From the NCBI RefSeq assembly GCF_048268085.1, contig NZ_JBLWWF010000024.1:4330-68329 (forward strand): a DNA stretch of 64,000 bases, written 5' to 3'. This document shows, one piece after another, positions 27,925 to 37,324 of the stretch. The translations under genes and the position numbers were made by a program. The notes beneath the pieces were generated by a model. It was not told the origin of the DNA. It saw nothing but the letters and a program-made list of their open reading frames with translations, and ran no database searches. This stretch comes from Neptunicella sp048268085. GTDB lineage: Bacteria > Pseudomonadota > Gammaproteobacteria > Enterobacterales > Alteromonadaceae. Each line of letters opens with the position of its first letter. The stretch's first letter is position 1.

Positions 27925-27962
27925 AAATATTCGCCCGTTGACAACAAACGGGTAGAATATTT
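27925..27962 (-). terminator. hairpin after fghA with its T-run on the minus strand
   Basis: AAATATTC (27925-27932) pairs with GAATATTT (27955-27962), and inside it CCCGTT (27934-27939) pairs with AACGGG (27947-27952). On the minus strand the stem runs into TTTTTT; on the plus strand there is no T-run. It lies between fghA and tdk, both plus-strand genes, so it may end fghA transcripts poorly or act against antisense transcription. Confidence 0.45.
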
Positions 27963-28023
27963 GCCCTGACGTTAACAACGAACGACGTCATTCTAAAATA
28001 ATAAAAATGAAACAGGCGCAACA

Positions 28024-28599
28024 ATGGCACAACTGTACTTCTATTACTCGGCAATGAATGCCGGCAAGTCGACTTCGTTATTACAATCAGCCTATAACTA
28101 TCGGGAACGGGGTATGCGAACAGCTTTGTTTACCGCTGCATTGGATGATCGTTTTGGCAAAGGCGTGGTCGCCTCCCGAATTGGCCTAAAATCCGAGGCC
28201 TATTTATTTCAGCAAGACAGTGATTTATTGACTCAAATTACCGCATTGCATAAACAATCGGCACTGGATTGTGTATTTATTGACGAAGCCCAGTTTTTAA
28301 CCAAGCAACAAGTCAAACAACTTACTGACGTGGTAGACATACTGAATATTCCGGTACTCGCCTACGGTTTGCGCACCGACTTTGCTGGTGAAACCTTTGA
28401 AGGCAGCCACTATTTACTTGCGTGGTCGGATAAAATGATTGAGCTCAAAACCGTTTGTCACTGCGGACGCAAAGCCAGTTTTGTGGTGCGAATGGATGCG
28501 CAAGGAAACCCAATCAAGGAAGGGGAACAAGTCGATGTAGGTGGTAATGACAAATATGTATCTATGTGTCGTTGCCATTTTAAACAACTCGTCTGGTAA
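28024..28599 (+). CDS. tdk: thymidine kinase
   Basis: This 191-residue type II thymidine kinase has the P-loop SAMNAGKST, the Walker B FIDEAQFL, and a C-terminal zinc-binding part with paired cysteines (TVCHCGRKASF and SMCRCHFK). The lasso segment VDVGGNDKYVS binds thymidine. The length matches E. coli Tdk. It salvages thymidine to dTMP. Confidence 0.95.
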   Translation: MAQLYFYYSAMNAGKSTSLLQSAYNYRERGMRTALFTAALDDRFGKGVVASRIGLKSEAYLFQQDSDLLTQITALHKQSALDCVFIDEAQFLTKQQVKQLTDVVDILNIPVLAYGLRTDFAGETFEGSHYLLAWSDKMIELKTVCHCGRKASFVVRMDAQGNPIKEGEQVDVGGNDKYVSMCRCHFKQLVW

Positions 28600-28660
28600 T
28601 CAACCTGACCGGTGTTGTTCTATTTACTTAATTCCCTTAATTTATATAAAGAAAAATTTG

Positions 28661-29410
28661 ATGAAATCACTTTTGATAACAATAACAATCATATTCAGCC
28701 TAATCGTAAGCACTGGTTTATCGGCTGCGGCAACCGAATTACCCAAGCAACTTAATATCAGCTACGTGCAACACCGGGCGGTAATGAATGTATACCAACC
28801 CTTGATCGCCAAAGCCTATGAAAAGCTGGGAATAAAAGTTCACTTCACTAAAGTCGATATTGAGCGTTCTTTAGCCTTACTCAATAATGGCGAATTGGAT
28901 GGGGATGTACTGCGAGCGGGTATTGTCACGTCCAAAAACTCTAATTTGATTGCCGTCGAACCATCCCTGAATCAAATGGAAGTGGTACTTTATTGTCGCT
29001 ATTCTCTGCCCTGCAACAAAGAGGCAATGCAATCCACCCACTATATTTTGGGCTTGGTCGGGAGTTTGAAGCAACACCATCAATTTTTACATGATGCCAA
29101 GATTCGAATCACCAGTTTTGTGGACTACCAGCAAATGAAACAGCTTTTTGAACTAGGCCGACTGGATTACATGATTAATATCAATGATTTAAATACGCCC
29201 TATAATCATGCCATCAAGATTTCACACAAAAGCCTGAAATTATTTCAACTCAATGGTTATCATCTTATCCATAAGAAATGGGCCTCTATACTGCCCCAAC
29301 TAAGCCAGGCAATTATTGAAGCCAAGCAAGAAATATTAAGTACCCAGACTTTACCCTCATCACCCCAGCAAATTGGTATGGAAAATGGCCAAAAACAAAG
29401 CACAATTTGA
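28661..29410 (+). CDS. periplasmic solute-binding-like protein
   Basis: This 249-residue exported protein has a signal peptide (MKSLLITITIIFSLIVS, cleavage near SAAA) and resembles the type 2 periplasmic binding fold of amino-acid-type transporters: YQPLIAKAYEKLGIKVHF, LALLNNGELDGDVLRAGI and LVGSLKQHHQFL. Such stand-alone proteins are common in Alteromonadales and need not serve a transporter. No permease gene is adjacent. The start at 28661 is chosen for the signal peptide; the longer frame would overlap tdk. Its 3' end overlaps the DUF3859 gene by 26 bases. Confidence 0.72.
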   Translation: MKSLLITITIIFSLIVSTGLSAAATELPKQLNISYVQHRAVMNVYQPLIAKAYEKLGIKVHFTKVDIERSLALLNNGELDGDVLRAGIVTSKNSNLIAVEPSLNQMEVVLYCRYSLPCNKEAMQSTHYILGLVGSLKQHHQFLHDAKIRITSFVDYQQMKQLFELGRLDYMININDLNTPYNHAIKISHKSLKLFQLNGYHLIHKKWASILPQLSQAIIEAKQEILSTQTLPSSPQQIGMENGQKQSTI

Positions 29411-29816
29411 AATCCTTAGCTACGGTATCCATTCAAAATGGGATGCCGAAAGCAAGGCGCTGCCCAAAATTCGCCAATTTACCACCGAAATACCCGCCCA
29501 AATCGATATTGAATTTGGTTTTGTCATTAACATCAAAAAAGCCAAAGGCAGTAAGGTACGCTACTGTATTTATCATCCTGATATTCCCGATGAGGATGGC
29601 ATTCCCATGGCGCCATTTGATGGCGAAGAATACATTCGTAGCAACGATTGGGATTTTTATCTGGGGGATACCATTTGGCCACCAATACAGAATAAGCTCG
29701 GTGACTGGCGCATGACCCTTGAACTGGATGGCAATATTATTGCCGACAAGACCTTTGAAGTCGTTGCTGATGATCATCCGGAAGACGCTGATTTTTGGAA
29801 ACAACGGGGATTCTAA
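29385..29816 (+). CDS. DUF3859 family protein
   Basis: This 143-residue soluble protein (start MAKNKAQ) resembles DUF3859 proteins, with segments YGIHSKWDAESKALPKIRQF, GFVINIKKAKGSKVRYCIYH, APFDGEEYIRSNDWDFYLG and DWRMTLELDG that suggest a small beta-sandwich. The function is unknown. The ATG at 29385 lies inside the preceding binding-protein gene, giving a 26-base overlap and probable translational coupling. Confidence 0.72.
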   Translation: MAKNKAQFEILSYGIHSKWDAESKALPKIRQFTTEIPAQIDIEFGFVINIKKAKGSKVRYCIYHPDIPDEDGIPMAPFDGEEYIRSNDWDFYLGDTIWPPIQNKLGDWRMTLELDGNIIADKTFEVVADDHPEDADFWKQRGF

Positions 29817-29978
29817 GCCGCTTCAAATGGTTTGTCCTTGCCTGAATATATCCATTTCACATCGCCCCACGCTAAATAACAGATTAAACAACAGACAATG
29901 CAGTTTTTGTTATAGGTAAACGCTTGGATTGGGCTAACAATCATTCTATGGTTTTATTCTCAATTCGAGGAAATAGCA

Positions 29979-31475
29979 ATGATACGTTTTCTACTAATAT
30001 GGGCCTGTGTGATGAGTTTGAGTGCCAATGCCAACCAGTTCGATCAGCAAGTTAGTGTGGGAGATCCCGCCATTAAAGGTGAGGCCAGCTACGATGCGGA
30101 TAGCCAACAATACCGGATCAAAGGGGCCGGTACCAATATGTGGTTCAAACAGGACCAAATGCACTATTTATACAAACAATTGCCGGGTGATTTTATTCTG
30201 CGAGCTCATGTGGAATTTGTCGGTAACGGAGTAGAGCCACACCGCAAGATAGGCTGGACGGTACGCAAGAGTCTGGATACCAGTTCAGCTCAAGTCACCG
30301 CCGTAGTACATGGTGATGGCCTGACCTCCCTGCAATTTCGCAAACAGGACGGGCTAGACACAGAGCAGATTGAATCCAGCGACAAAATGCCGGATGTGAT
30401 CCAGCTTGAGCGCCGTGGCAACCAGTATATTATGTCCACCGCTCAATTTGGCCAGCCATTTACCCAAGTGCAAGCAGCCGATTTGGACATGGGAGAAAAT
30501 CCCTACGTTGGCCTGTTTGTTTGCTCGCATAATCCCGAGGTAGTAGAACAGGCTGTTTTCAGTAATGTGCGTATTATTACTCCCGCGGCAACCGACTTTA
30601 AACCCTATCAGGACTATATTGGCAGTAATCTTGAGCTGATGGATGTAGAAAGCGGCCACCGCAAAATCATTCATCGTGCGCCTAATTCATTACAAGCACC
30701 TAACTGGACCCATGATGGCAAAACCCTCATCTACAATGCTGAGGGTAAGTTGTATAACTACGATTTAGCCAGTGGCAATATCAGCGAACTTAATACCGGT
30801 TTTGCCAACGAAAACAATAACGACCACGTACTCAGTTGGGATGGCAAACAAATCGCTATCAGCCATCACAATCCTGACGATGAACGTCGCTCAACCGCCT
30901 ATATTTTGCCACTCACCGGCAGTGATAATCCGGTACAGGTTAATAAAACGGGGGCTGGACACACCTTTTTACACGGTTGGTCACCGGATGATAAAAATCT
31001 GATTTTCACCGGCAATCGCGATAACAAATGGAATATTGTCAAAATCAACATCGCCTCCGGTCAGGAAACCATGCTGACCGACAATGAATATCTGGATGAC
31101 GGCTCTGAGTATGCGCCGGATGGCAAGTATATTTATTTTAATTCAACCCGCACCGGCACCATGCAGATTTGGCGGATGAAAGCCGATGGTAGTGAACAAA
31201 CCCAGCTGACCTTTGATGAATATAACGACTGGTTCCCGCATATTTCACCGGATGGCAAGCAGATGGTGATGTTGTCATATCTGCCGGATGTGGCGGCTGA
31301 GGATCATCCGTTTTACAAGCACGTCTATTTACGCATTATGCCCACCGATTTAAGCCAAAAACCCAAAGTGATTGCCTATGTTTATGGCGGTCAAGGCACC
31401 ATCAACGTGCCGAGCTGGTCGCCAGACGGCAAAACCATCAGCTTTATTAGCAATACGCTTATCGAACAAAACTAA
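29979..31475 (+). CDS. exported PD40/TolB-like beta-propeller protein
   Basis: This 498-residue protein has a signal peptide (MIRFLLIWACVMSLSANAN). Residues about 25-205 look like a lectin-like (concanavalin/DUF1349-type) sandwich, with IGWTVRKSLDTSS and YVGLFVCSHN. Residues about 215-495 hold at least five PD40 repeats (for example APNWTHDGKTLIYNAEGKLY, WSPDDKNLIFTGNRD, APDGKYIYFNSTRTG, ISPDGKQMVMLS and WSPDGKTISFISN), the TolB-type propeller. A sugar- or cell-wall-binding role is possible. Its stop codon abuts the recJ stop with no base between. Confidence 0.78.
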   Translation: MIRFLLIWACVMSLSANANQFDQQVSVGDPAIKGEASYDADSQQYRIKGAGTNMWFKQDQMHYLYKQLPGDFILRAHVEFVGNGVEPHRKIGWTVRKSLDTSSAQVTAVVHGDGLTSLQFRKQDGLDTEQIESSDKMPDVIQLERRGNQYIMSTAQFGQPFTQVQAADLDMGENPYVGLFVCSHNPEVVEQAVFSNVRIITPAATDFKPYQDYIGSNLELMDVESGHRKIIHRAPNSLQAPNWTHDGKTLIYNAEGKLYNYDLASGNISELNTGFANENNNDHVLSWDGKQIAISHHNPDDERRSTAYILPLTGSDNPVQVNKTGAGHTFLHGWSPDDKNLIFTGNRDNKWNIVKINIASGQETMLTDNEYLDDGSEYAPDGKYIYFNSTRTGTMQIWRMKADGSEQTQLTFDEYNDWFPHISPDGKQMVMLSYLPDVAAEDHPFYKHVYLRIMPTDLSQKPKVIAYVYGGQGTINVPSWSPDGKTISFISNTLIEQN

Positions 31476-33194
31476 TCAGACTGGTATCAGTGCATCCACT
31501 AACAGTTGCACTGATACCCTGCCGCGAAACTCATTGATGTCGAGCTTATAGGCCAATTGTATCTGGCGCACCTGCTTATTCGGCCACTGTTCAAGATCCA
31601 CATTAAAAGCGATGGCATCAAACAATTCACCAGAGGCGCTGGCCACTTGCATTTTAAGATGCTTTTGTCCCACTATTTTTTGTTCAACCAGATTAAACAC
31701 ACCATCAAATAACGGTTCTTCAAATCCCTGTCCCCAAGGCCCGGCTTGTTTTAACTCACGGGCGAAGTCCAGTGTTAGTTCACTGTCATCCAGCTCACCA
31801 TCGGAAATCACTGCCCCTTGCAATTCGGTATCCTGTAACCATTGTTCCGCCACGTTATGAAAGGCGGATTCAAATGCGGATAAATTGGCTAGCGGCAGGG
31901 ATAATCCGGCTGCCATGGCGTGACCACCAAACTTACTAATCAAACCAGGATAGCGGCTGTTAATATCTTCCAACAAATCACGAATATGCAAACCGGGAAT
32001 GGAACGTGCCGAGCCTTTAATAACCTCGTCGTCCTGATGAGCAAAAGCAATGGTAGGGCGAAAATACTTTTCTTTGATTCGCCCGGCCAATATGCCAATC
32101 ACCCCTTGATGCCAATCCGCTTGATAGAGGCACAATCCATAAGGTAATGCCTGGTCGGATAAACGAAGTGAATCCAATGCTTTAACCGCTTCTTGCTGCA
32201 TCGATGCTTCTATTTCACGCCGTTCACGATTTAGACTATCCAGCTGCACGGCCATGGCTCTGGCCTGCCCCATATCATCGGTTAGCAAGCATTCAATGCC
32301 CTGCGACATATCGTCTAAACGTCCTGCCGCATTGAGCCGAGGACCGATCACAAAACCAAGATCAGATGCGGCTAAATTAGCCTGCTTACGACCCGCTACT
32401 TCAAACATGGCAGTAATTCCCGGACGACACTGACCGGAACGAATACGTTGAATACCTTGATGAACTAAAATACGATTATTCTGATCCAGCTTAACCACGT
32501 CAGCAACCGTGCCCAAAGCGACAATATCCAGCAACTGGGCTAAATTCGGTTCTGCCTTGTCCACAAACCAATCCCGTTTTTTAAGCTCTGCTTTGAGTGC
32601 CAGCATCATATAAAACGCGACGCCCACCCCTGCCAGATGTTTGGATGGAAAGTCGCACTGCGGCTGATTGGGATTTACAATCGCGTGGGCATTGGGCAGC
32701 GTTTCAGCGGGTAAATGGTGATCGGTAATTATCACCTCAATGCCCAGCGCTCTGGCCCTATCCACGCCCTTTAGGCAAGCGATACCACTATCTACGGTCA
32801 TAATCAGTTGGGCTTGTTGCTGATGGGCAACATCAACAATTTCCGGACTGAGTCCGTAGCCAAAATCAAAGCGGTTAGGTACCAGATAATCATGCTGTTG
32901 ACTGCCTAAACGAGTTAACGCCAGCATGCACAGTGCCGTACTGGTGGCGCCATCAGCATCAAAATCGCCGACAATGACGATCTTACGCTGTGCCACAATC
33001 GCGTCAGCCAAATATTGTGCCGCCGACAAGATACCTTTTAACTGATTAAAATGTGCCAATCCGTTCAGACTGGTATTAATTTGTTGCTCTGACTGAATTC
33101 CCCGAGCCGCATAAATCTGCAGTAAACGCTCGGGGAAACGTGTTTGGGTAGAAAATAGCGCCGCTGACTTGCGACGCTTGATATTGACGCTCAT
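31476..33194 (-). CDS. recJ: single-stranded-DNA exonuclease RecJ
   Basis: RecJ (572 residues) is the 5'-3' single-strand exonuclease used in recombination and mismatch repair. The DHH-family motifs are visible: VGDFDADGATST, VDSGIAC, ITDHHLPAETLP, LDIVALGTVADV and GPRLNAAGRLDD, plus the DHHA1 motif GGHAMAAGLSL. It follows dsbC by 24 bases, in the usual gammaproteobacterial order xerD-dsbC-recJ. The prfB gene that often follows recJ is missing here; instead a convergent gene ends exactly at the recJ stop. Confidence 0.95.
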   Translation of the reverse strand: MSVNIKRRKSAALFSTQTRFPERLLQIYAARGIQSEQQINTSLNGLAHFNQLKGILSAAQYLADAIVAQRKIVIVGDFDADGATSTALCMLALTRLGSQQHDYLVPNRFDFGYGLSPEIVDVAHQQQAQLIMTVDSGIACLKGVDRARALGIEVIITDHHLPAETLPNAHAIVNPNQPQCDFPSKHLAGVGVAFYMMLALKAELKKRDWFVDKAEPNLAQLLDIVALGTVADVVKLDQNNRILVHQGIQRIRSGQCRPGITAMFEVAGRKQANLAASDLGFVIGPRLNAAGRLDDMSQGIECLLTDDMGQARAMAVQLDSLNRERREIEASMQQEAVKALDSLRLSDQALPYGLCLYQADWHQGVIGILAGRIKEKYFRPTIAFAHQDDEVIKGSARSIPGLHIRDLLEDINSRYPGLISKFGGHAMAAGLSLPLANLSAFESAFHNVAEQWLQDTELQGAVISDGELDDSELTLDFARELKQAGPWGQGFEEPLFDGVFNLVEQKIVGQKHLKMQVASASGELFDAIAFNVDLEQWPNKQVRQIQLAYKLDINEFRGRVSVQLLVDALIPV

Positions 33195-33218
33195 AAACAG
33201 TTAAGTAAGTGACAATAA

Positions 33219-33947
33219 TTAAAGATCACTTAATGTCGCCAACAATTGCATCGGCGGTTGATAACCGGGGATAAGCGTACCATTTTGAGTGATGATTGAA
33301 GGCGTCGCATTCACTCCGACTTGCAAGGCAAATTCATATTCACTGCGTACTTTATTATCACAGGTTTTAGCCACCACATTAGCGCCTTCTTTTGCCTCGG
33401 TCAGTGCTTCTTTCGGATCGTCTGCACACCAGATAGACACTAGGTCATCATAAGTTTGACTATTCAATCCCCCACGTGGAAACGGCAAATAATCAATAGT
33501 GATACCCAATTTATTGTACTGCTCAATTTGCGAGTGCAATTTACGGCAATATCCACAAGTAATATCAGTAAATACCGAAATCCGATATTTTTCATTTTCA
33601 GCAGCAAAACGTATTGCGCTGCCGGAAAACTCTTTAATCCCCTCTTGACGCATGCCCGCCAAGGTTTGCTCTGTTTCGTTGACAATACCGTCATTAAGAT
33701 TAAACAATCGGCCTTGCAACAAATATTTACCATCTGCGGAGCTATAAAAAACGCCTCTGTCGGTAATCAATTCTTTTAATCCACTCACCGGCAAAGATTT
33801 AACCTGCTTAACCTGAATACCCAGATTTTGTAACAGGAAGGCTTTTAACTGGGCATCGCTATCTTTTAACCCGGTATCAGTACCTTGCGCCATACTCTGT
33901 TGGCTAGCCAACAACAATAAAAACGGAACAATTAGCTTTTTGATCAT
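33219..33947 (-). CDS. dsbC: thiol:disulfide interchange protein DsbC
   Basis: This 242-residue periplasmic disulfide isomerase has a signal peptide (MIKKLIVPFLLLLASQQSMA), an N-terminal dimerisation domain (about residues 24-85, including GVFYSSADGKYLLQGRLFNL) and a thioredoxin-fold domain with the active site TCGYC (Cys131 and Cys134). The cis-proline loop is ATPSII. It lies between xerD and recJ, the conserved order. Confidence 0.95.
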   Translation of the reverse strand: MIKKLIVPFLLLLASQQSMAQGTDTGLKDSDAQLKAFLLQNLGIQVKQVKSLPVSGLKELITDRGVFYSSADGKYLLQGRLFNLNDGIVNETEQTLAGMRQEGIKEFSGSAIRFAAENEKYRISVFTDITCGYCRKLHSQIEQYNKLGITIDYLPFPRGGLNSQTYDDLVSIWCADDPKEALTEAKEGANVVAKTCDNKVRSEYEFALQVGVNATPSIITQNGTLIPGYQPPMQLLATLSDL

Positions 33948-34038
33948 GTAGGAATACTTCTTTTAGTTAAAACCGGAATGTAGCTTAGACCGGTCAGGGC
34001 TAGTTATGATTGCATTGTATGTTATCGATGCGCAAAGT

Positions 34039-34953
34039 TCAGCCCCTTGGATGATGCTCAAGTATGACTTTTTGTAACCGTTGCGTGGCGACATGCGTAT
34101 AAATTTGCGTGGTGGATAAATCACTATGTCCAAGTAGCATTTGAACTACCCGCAAGTCAGCACCGTGATTGAGTAAATGAGTGGCAAAGGCGTGTCGCAA
34201 GGTATGTGGCGATAACTCCACCCGAATATCAGAAGTTTTGGCATAATATTTAATCCGATGCCAAAACGTTTGCCGGGTCATTTGAGTCCCCCTATTGCTG
34301 GGAAACAACACATCGCTGCCGGTTTTAAGCAATAATCCCCGCCCTTGACGCATATAACGCTCTATCCACTCCAACGCTTCCTCGCCCAACGGAACCAGTC
34401 TTTCCTTGTTGCCCTTGCCTGTTACCCTGACAACGCCTTGCATCACGCTGAGCTGGTTAACCCTAAGGCTCACTAATTCACTAACACGCAGTCCCGTGGC
34501 ATATAACACTTCCAGCATGGCTTTATCACGCAGTTGCACCGGGTCATCAACCAACGGGGCGGCCAATAACGCCTCAACCTGTTGCTCGCTCAAGGTTTTT
34601 GGTAACGATTGGGGAATTTTAGGGTTTTGCAACAATCGCATTGGATCATCAGTACGTTGCTTGTGCTGTAATTGGTATTGAATAAAATTGCGTAGACTAC
34701 TCAAAAAACGTGATGTACTGCGTTCAGATAAACCTTGATCATAGCGATGAGCCAAATAAAAATTAATATCGTCGGTACTGAGCTCAGATAACAATATTTG
34801 CTGTTTCGCCACAAAACTCGATAGCTGTTTTAAATCACGCCCATATGCCGCAATGGTATTGTCGCTTAGGCCTTTTTCCAGCCACAGTGATTGCAGAAAT
34901 AAATCGATATGCTGGCTATTTTGCTCCTCATAAGCACTGCTGTTATTTGTCAC
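34039..34953 (-). CDS. xerD: site-specific tyrosine recombinase XerD
   Basis: XerD (304 residues) resolves chromosome dimers at dif with XerC. It has the N-terminal SAM-like core-binding domain and a full catalytic set: Arg156 (ATGLRVSEL), Lys180 (VTGKGNKERLVPLG), His250 and Arg253 (LSPHTLRHAFATHLL), His276 (LLGHSDLSTTQ) and the nucleophile Tyr285. Length and neighbours (dsbC, recJ) identify it as the housekeeping enzyme and not a mobile-element integrase. Confidence 0.95.
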   Translation of the reverse strand: MTNNSSAYEEQNSQHIDLFLQSLWLEKGLSDNTIAAYGRDLKQLSSFVAKQQILLSELSTDDINFYLAHRYDQGLSERSTSRFLSSLRNFIQYQLQHKQRTDDPMRLLQNPKIPQSLPKTLSEQQVEALLAAPLVDDPVQLRDKAMLEVLYATGLRVSELVSLRVNQLSVMQGVVRVTGKGNKERLVPLGEEALEWIERYMRQGRGLLLKTGSDVLFPSNRGTQMTRQTFWHRIKYYAKTSDIRVELSPHTLRHAFATHLLNHGADLRVVQMLLGHSDLSTTQIYTHVATQRLQKVILEHHPRG

Positions 34954-34991
34954 GTTATACTCTGCGTTGCCCCGATTAACCGGGCTTTTAA

Positions 34992-36239
34992 TCAGTAAGA
35001 TGCCTGGGCTTTAGGATAATGTGGAGAAAGAGTTTGGCGTACCCCATTGCCCCACACTATCGCTTGGTTAAATAAGCTATGGAGCAGTTTTTGATCTACC
35101 GCCAGCTCTTTCGACAAACGAATAAGGTTAAGCCAATTGGCACTCTCAAAAGCTTTAGCCACCGATAGATAGTCGGCTAAACGCCCCTTTTCCCCCATCA
35201 ACGCTTGCTTAATTTCAAGATCAATAGGCAGTTTGTTGACCACGTCATTTAGATTCTGACTCAGCAACGCATCGAGTAGCGAAAATAATCCCACCAGAAA
35301 TCCTTTAGGGGGATTATCCACATCTTTGCGAGCGTGACTGATCAACTCACAGAACTTGGCGCGCACCAACGACATATGCAGCAATTCCATGGGTTTTTCA
35401 TCACCCAGTTTCGCCAGCGCTAAAATGGAAATAAATTTCTTTAATTCAACTTCTCCCATGTAATTAAGCGCATGACGCAATGAGGTTATTTCGTAACGTT
35501 TATTGACGGTAGGGTTATTAATAAAACGCAATAACATGTAAGCCAGCCCGACATCACGTTCCAAAATTGCATTGACTCTATCGAAAGAAAAACTACTGTT
35601 GGCACTCTCTTTCATTAATTCAACTAATGCCAATTTGGAGGTAGGTAGATTTTTTTGTTTGATAACTTCAGGCTTAGCAAAAAAGTAGCCTTGGAACAGA
35701 TTAAAGCCCAGATTGTTGTATAAATTAAACTCTTCATGAGTCTCTACTTTTTCAGCCAGCAATTGAATATTGGCCTTCTGCAGTTTCTCAATTTTGCCTG
35801 CGATGGTTTGATAATCGGACAGGTGAGTATCCACCTTAATAATATCGATATAGGGCATAAAAATGTCCCAACGAGCATCGAAGGTATAATCATCCAAGGC
35901 CAATTTATAACCTTTATCTTTTATTTTCTTACAGGCATTCACCATTTCCTCAGTGGTGGGAATGGTCTCAACGATTTCCACCACCACATGCTCGGGATCC
36001 AGCATGCTGGGAAAATCATTCAGTAAGCTATCGCGGTGAAAATTAATAAAGGAGGTTTTATGGCACGCAATGTCCTCTAAACCTAGCGTGAGATGGTTAT
36101 TTGCCAATATTCTGGAGGTGGCTTCGTCAGGCTGAATATTAGGAAAACAATTCTCCTTGCCATCTCGAAACAATAGTTCGTAGGCACAAACGTTTTGATC
36201 CTTATCCATAATCGGCTGACGAGCAACATAAGCAAACAT
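34992..36239 (-). CDS. EAL-HDOD signalling protein (degenerate EAL)
   Basis: This 415-residue protein has an N-terminal EAL-like domain (residues about 1-205) and a C-terminal HDOD domain (about 205-395), the YuxH type of architecture. Key EAL residues are altered: the signature reads YELLFRDG, the DDFG-type loop reads LDDYTFDARWD without the glycine, and AEGVET is AEKVET. It is therefore probably a c-di-GMP-binding or scaffolding protein without phosphodiesterase activity. The HDOD part (LRFINNPTVNK and ALNYMGEVELKKFI) lacks an HD dyad, as usual. It lies 38 bases upstream of xerD and is divergent from fldB. Confidence 0.87.
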   Translation of the reverse strand: MFAYVARQPIMDKDQNVCAYELLFRDGKENCFPNIQPDEATSRILANNHLTLGLEDIACHKTSFINFHRDSLLNDFPSMLDPEHVVVEIVETIPTTEEMVNACKKIKDKGYKLALDDYTFDARWDIFMPYIDIIKVDTHLSDYQTIAGKIEKLQKANIQLLAEKVETHEEFNLYNNLGFNLFQGYFFAKPEVIKQKNLPTSKLALVELMKESANSSFSFDRVNAILERDVGLAYMLLRFINNPTVNKRYEITSLRHALNYMGEVELKKFISILALAKLGDEKPMELLHMSLVRAKFCELISHARKDVDNPPKGFLVGLFSLLDALLSQNLNDVVNKLPIDLEIKQALMGEKGRLADYLSVAKAFESANWLNLIRLSKELAVDQKLLHSLFNQAIVWGNGVRQTLSPHYPKAQASY

Positions 36240-36441
36240 GACATTTTTCCTTGACTTTTTTTATCAATAATTTTGCACATGAGCACTTTATCAGCAAGCG
36301 TGACATAGGCCAACAAATATAAGACATACAGCGACGGTTATTCTGCTGTGAATACACCACAATAAAATTCAAGCTGGACTGGATCTGAGCCGCACTTATC
36401 CGCACAATACAGCGGATTAGGATCCAACTAGGAAATCTGTA

Positions 36442-36957
36442 ATGGCAGCAACAATTGGCCTGTTTTATGGTTCAACAACGTGTTACACCGAAATGGCCGC
36501 CGAAAAAATTCAGCAAGCACTGGGGGAAGAGCTGGTTGATTTGCACAATATCAAAGAGGTTGAGCTGTCTCTGGCTGAACAATACGACATTTTGATTTTT
36601 GGGATCTCAACCTGGGATTTCGGTGAACTACAGGAAGATTGGGAATCACATTGGGATGACATACGTTCATTAAACTTAGTCGATAAGACCGTTGCATTGT
36701 TCGGTTTAGGCGATCAAATTGGTTATGCTGACTGGTTTCAGGATGCACTGGGATTGTTGCATGATGAGTTACTGTTGCTAGATTGCCAGATTATCGGTTA
36801 CTGGCCCAATCAAGGTTATGAATTCAATGCCTCAAAGGGCTTAACTGATGATAAATCTCACTTTGTCGGTTTGTCTCTTGACGATGAAAATCAATATGAT
36901 TTAACCGAACAACGTATCAACCAATGGACCGAATCCCTGCTTGAACAATTGAGTTAA
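36442..36957 (+). CDS. fldB: flavodoxin FldB
   Basis: This 171-residue long-chain flavodoxin matches E. coli FldB closely: IGLFYGSTTCYTEMAAEKIQ forms the FMN phosphate loop, ISTWDFGELQEDWE holds the isoalloxazine-stacking residues, and FGLGDQIGYADWFQDALG the second flavin loop. The C-terminal part VGLSLDDENQYDLTEQRI fits the long-chain type. In E. coli fldB lies directly before xerD on the same strand; here it is divergent and separated from xerD by the EAL-HDOD gene. Confidence 0.93.
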   Translation: MAATIGLFYGSTTCYTEMAAEKIQQALGEELVDLHNIKEVELSLAEQYDILIFGISTWDFGELQEDWESHWDDIRSLNLVDKTVALFGLGDQIGYADWFQDALGLLHDELLLLDCQIIGYWPNQGYEFNASKGLTDDKSHFVGLSLDDENQYDLTEQRINQWTESLLEQLS

Positions 36958-37324
36958 ATCGATAATGAACATGAATGAGTGCTTCGAACAATCAGCAAAA
37001 TACATGCATCCCTTAGCCTAATTGCCCCTCAATGCGATTAATGACTCATTAAGCTGCCTATTTTTCAGTCAACTACATACCCACGTATAGAAATACATAC
37101 CCGAAAGTAGCCATTCACCCATACTCATCCGATGACATCCTATAGATAAGTCAATGATTTTTCTCTAGTATTCGCGCCCCTGATTATGAGGTTGTTTAAC
37201 TTTTATACATATTTAGTGAAGTCGGAGCGTTATTTCGATTGATTTAACGTCGATCATAAACCTGATGCCTGATGTACTAATTAAGCAGATAAAAGCCCCC
37301 CTCGTATTCATATTAGCCTGATTT

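Noticed and set aside
27938..27943. Perfect TTGACA as a -35 element for tdk
   Set aside because: No -10 box is found 16-18 bases downstream; the word falls inside the fghA-tdk hairpin.
34039..34953. Tyrosine recombinase as a sign of an integrated element
   Set aside because: Length, catalytic set and the dsbC-recJ neighbours identify it as housekeeping XerD; no attachment-site repeats or phage genes are near.
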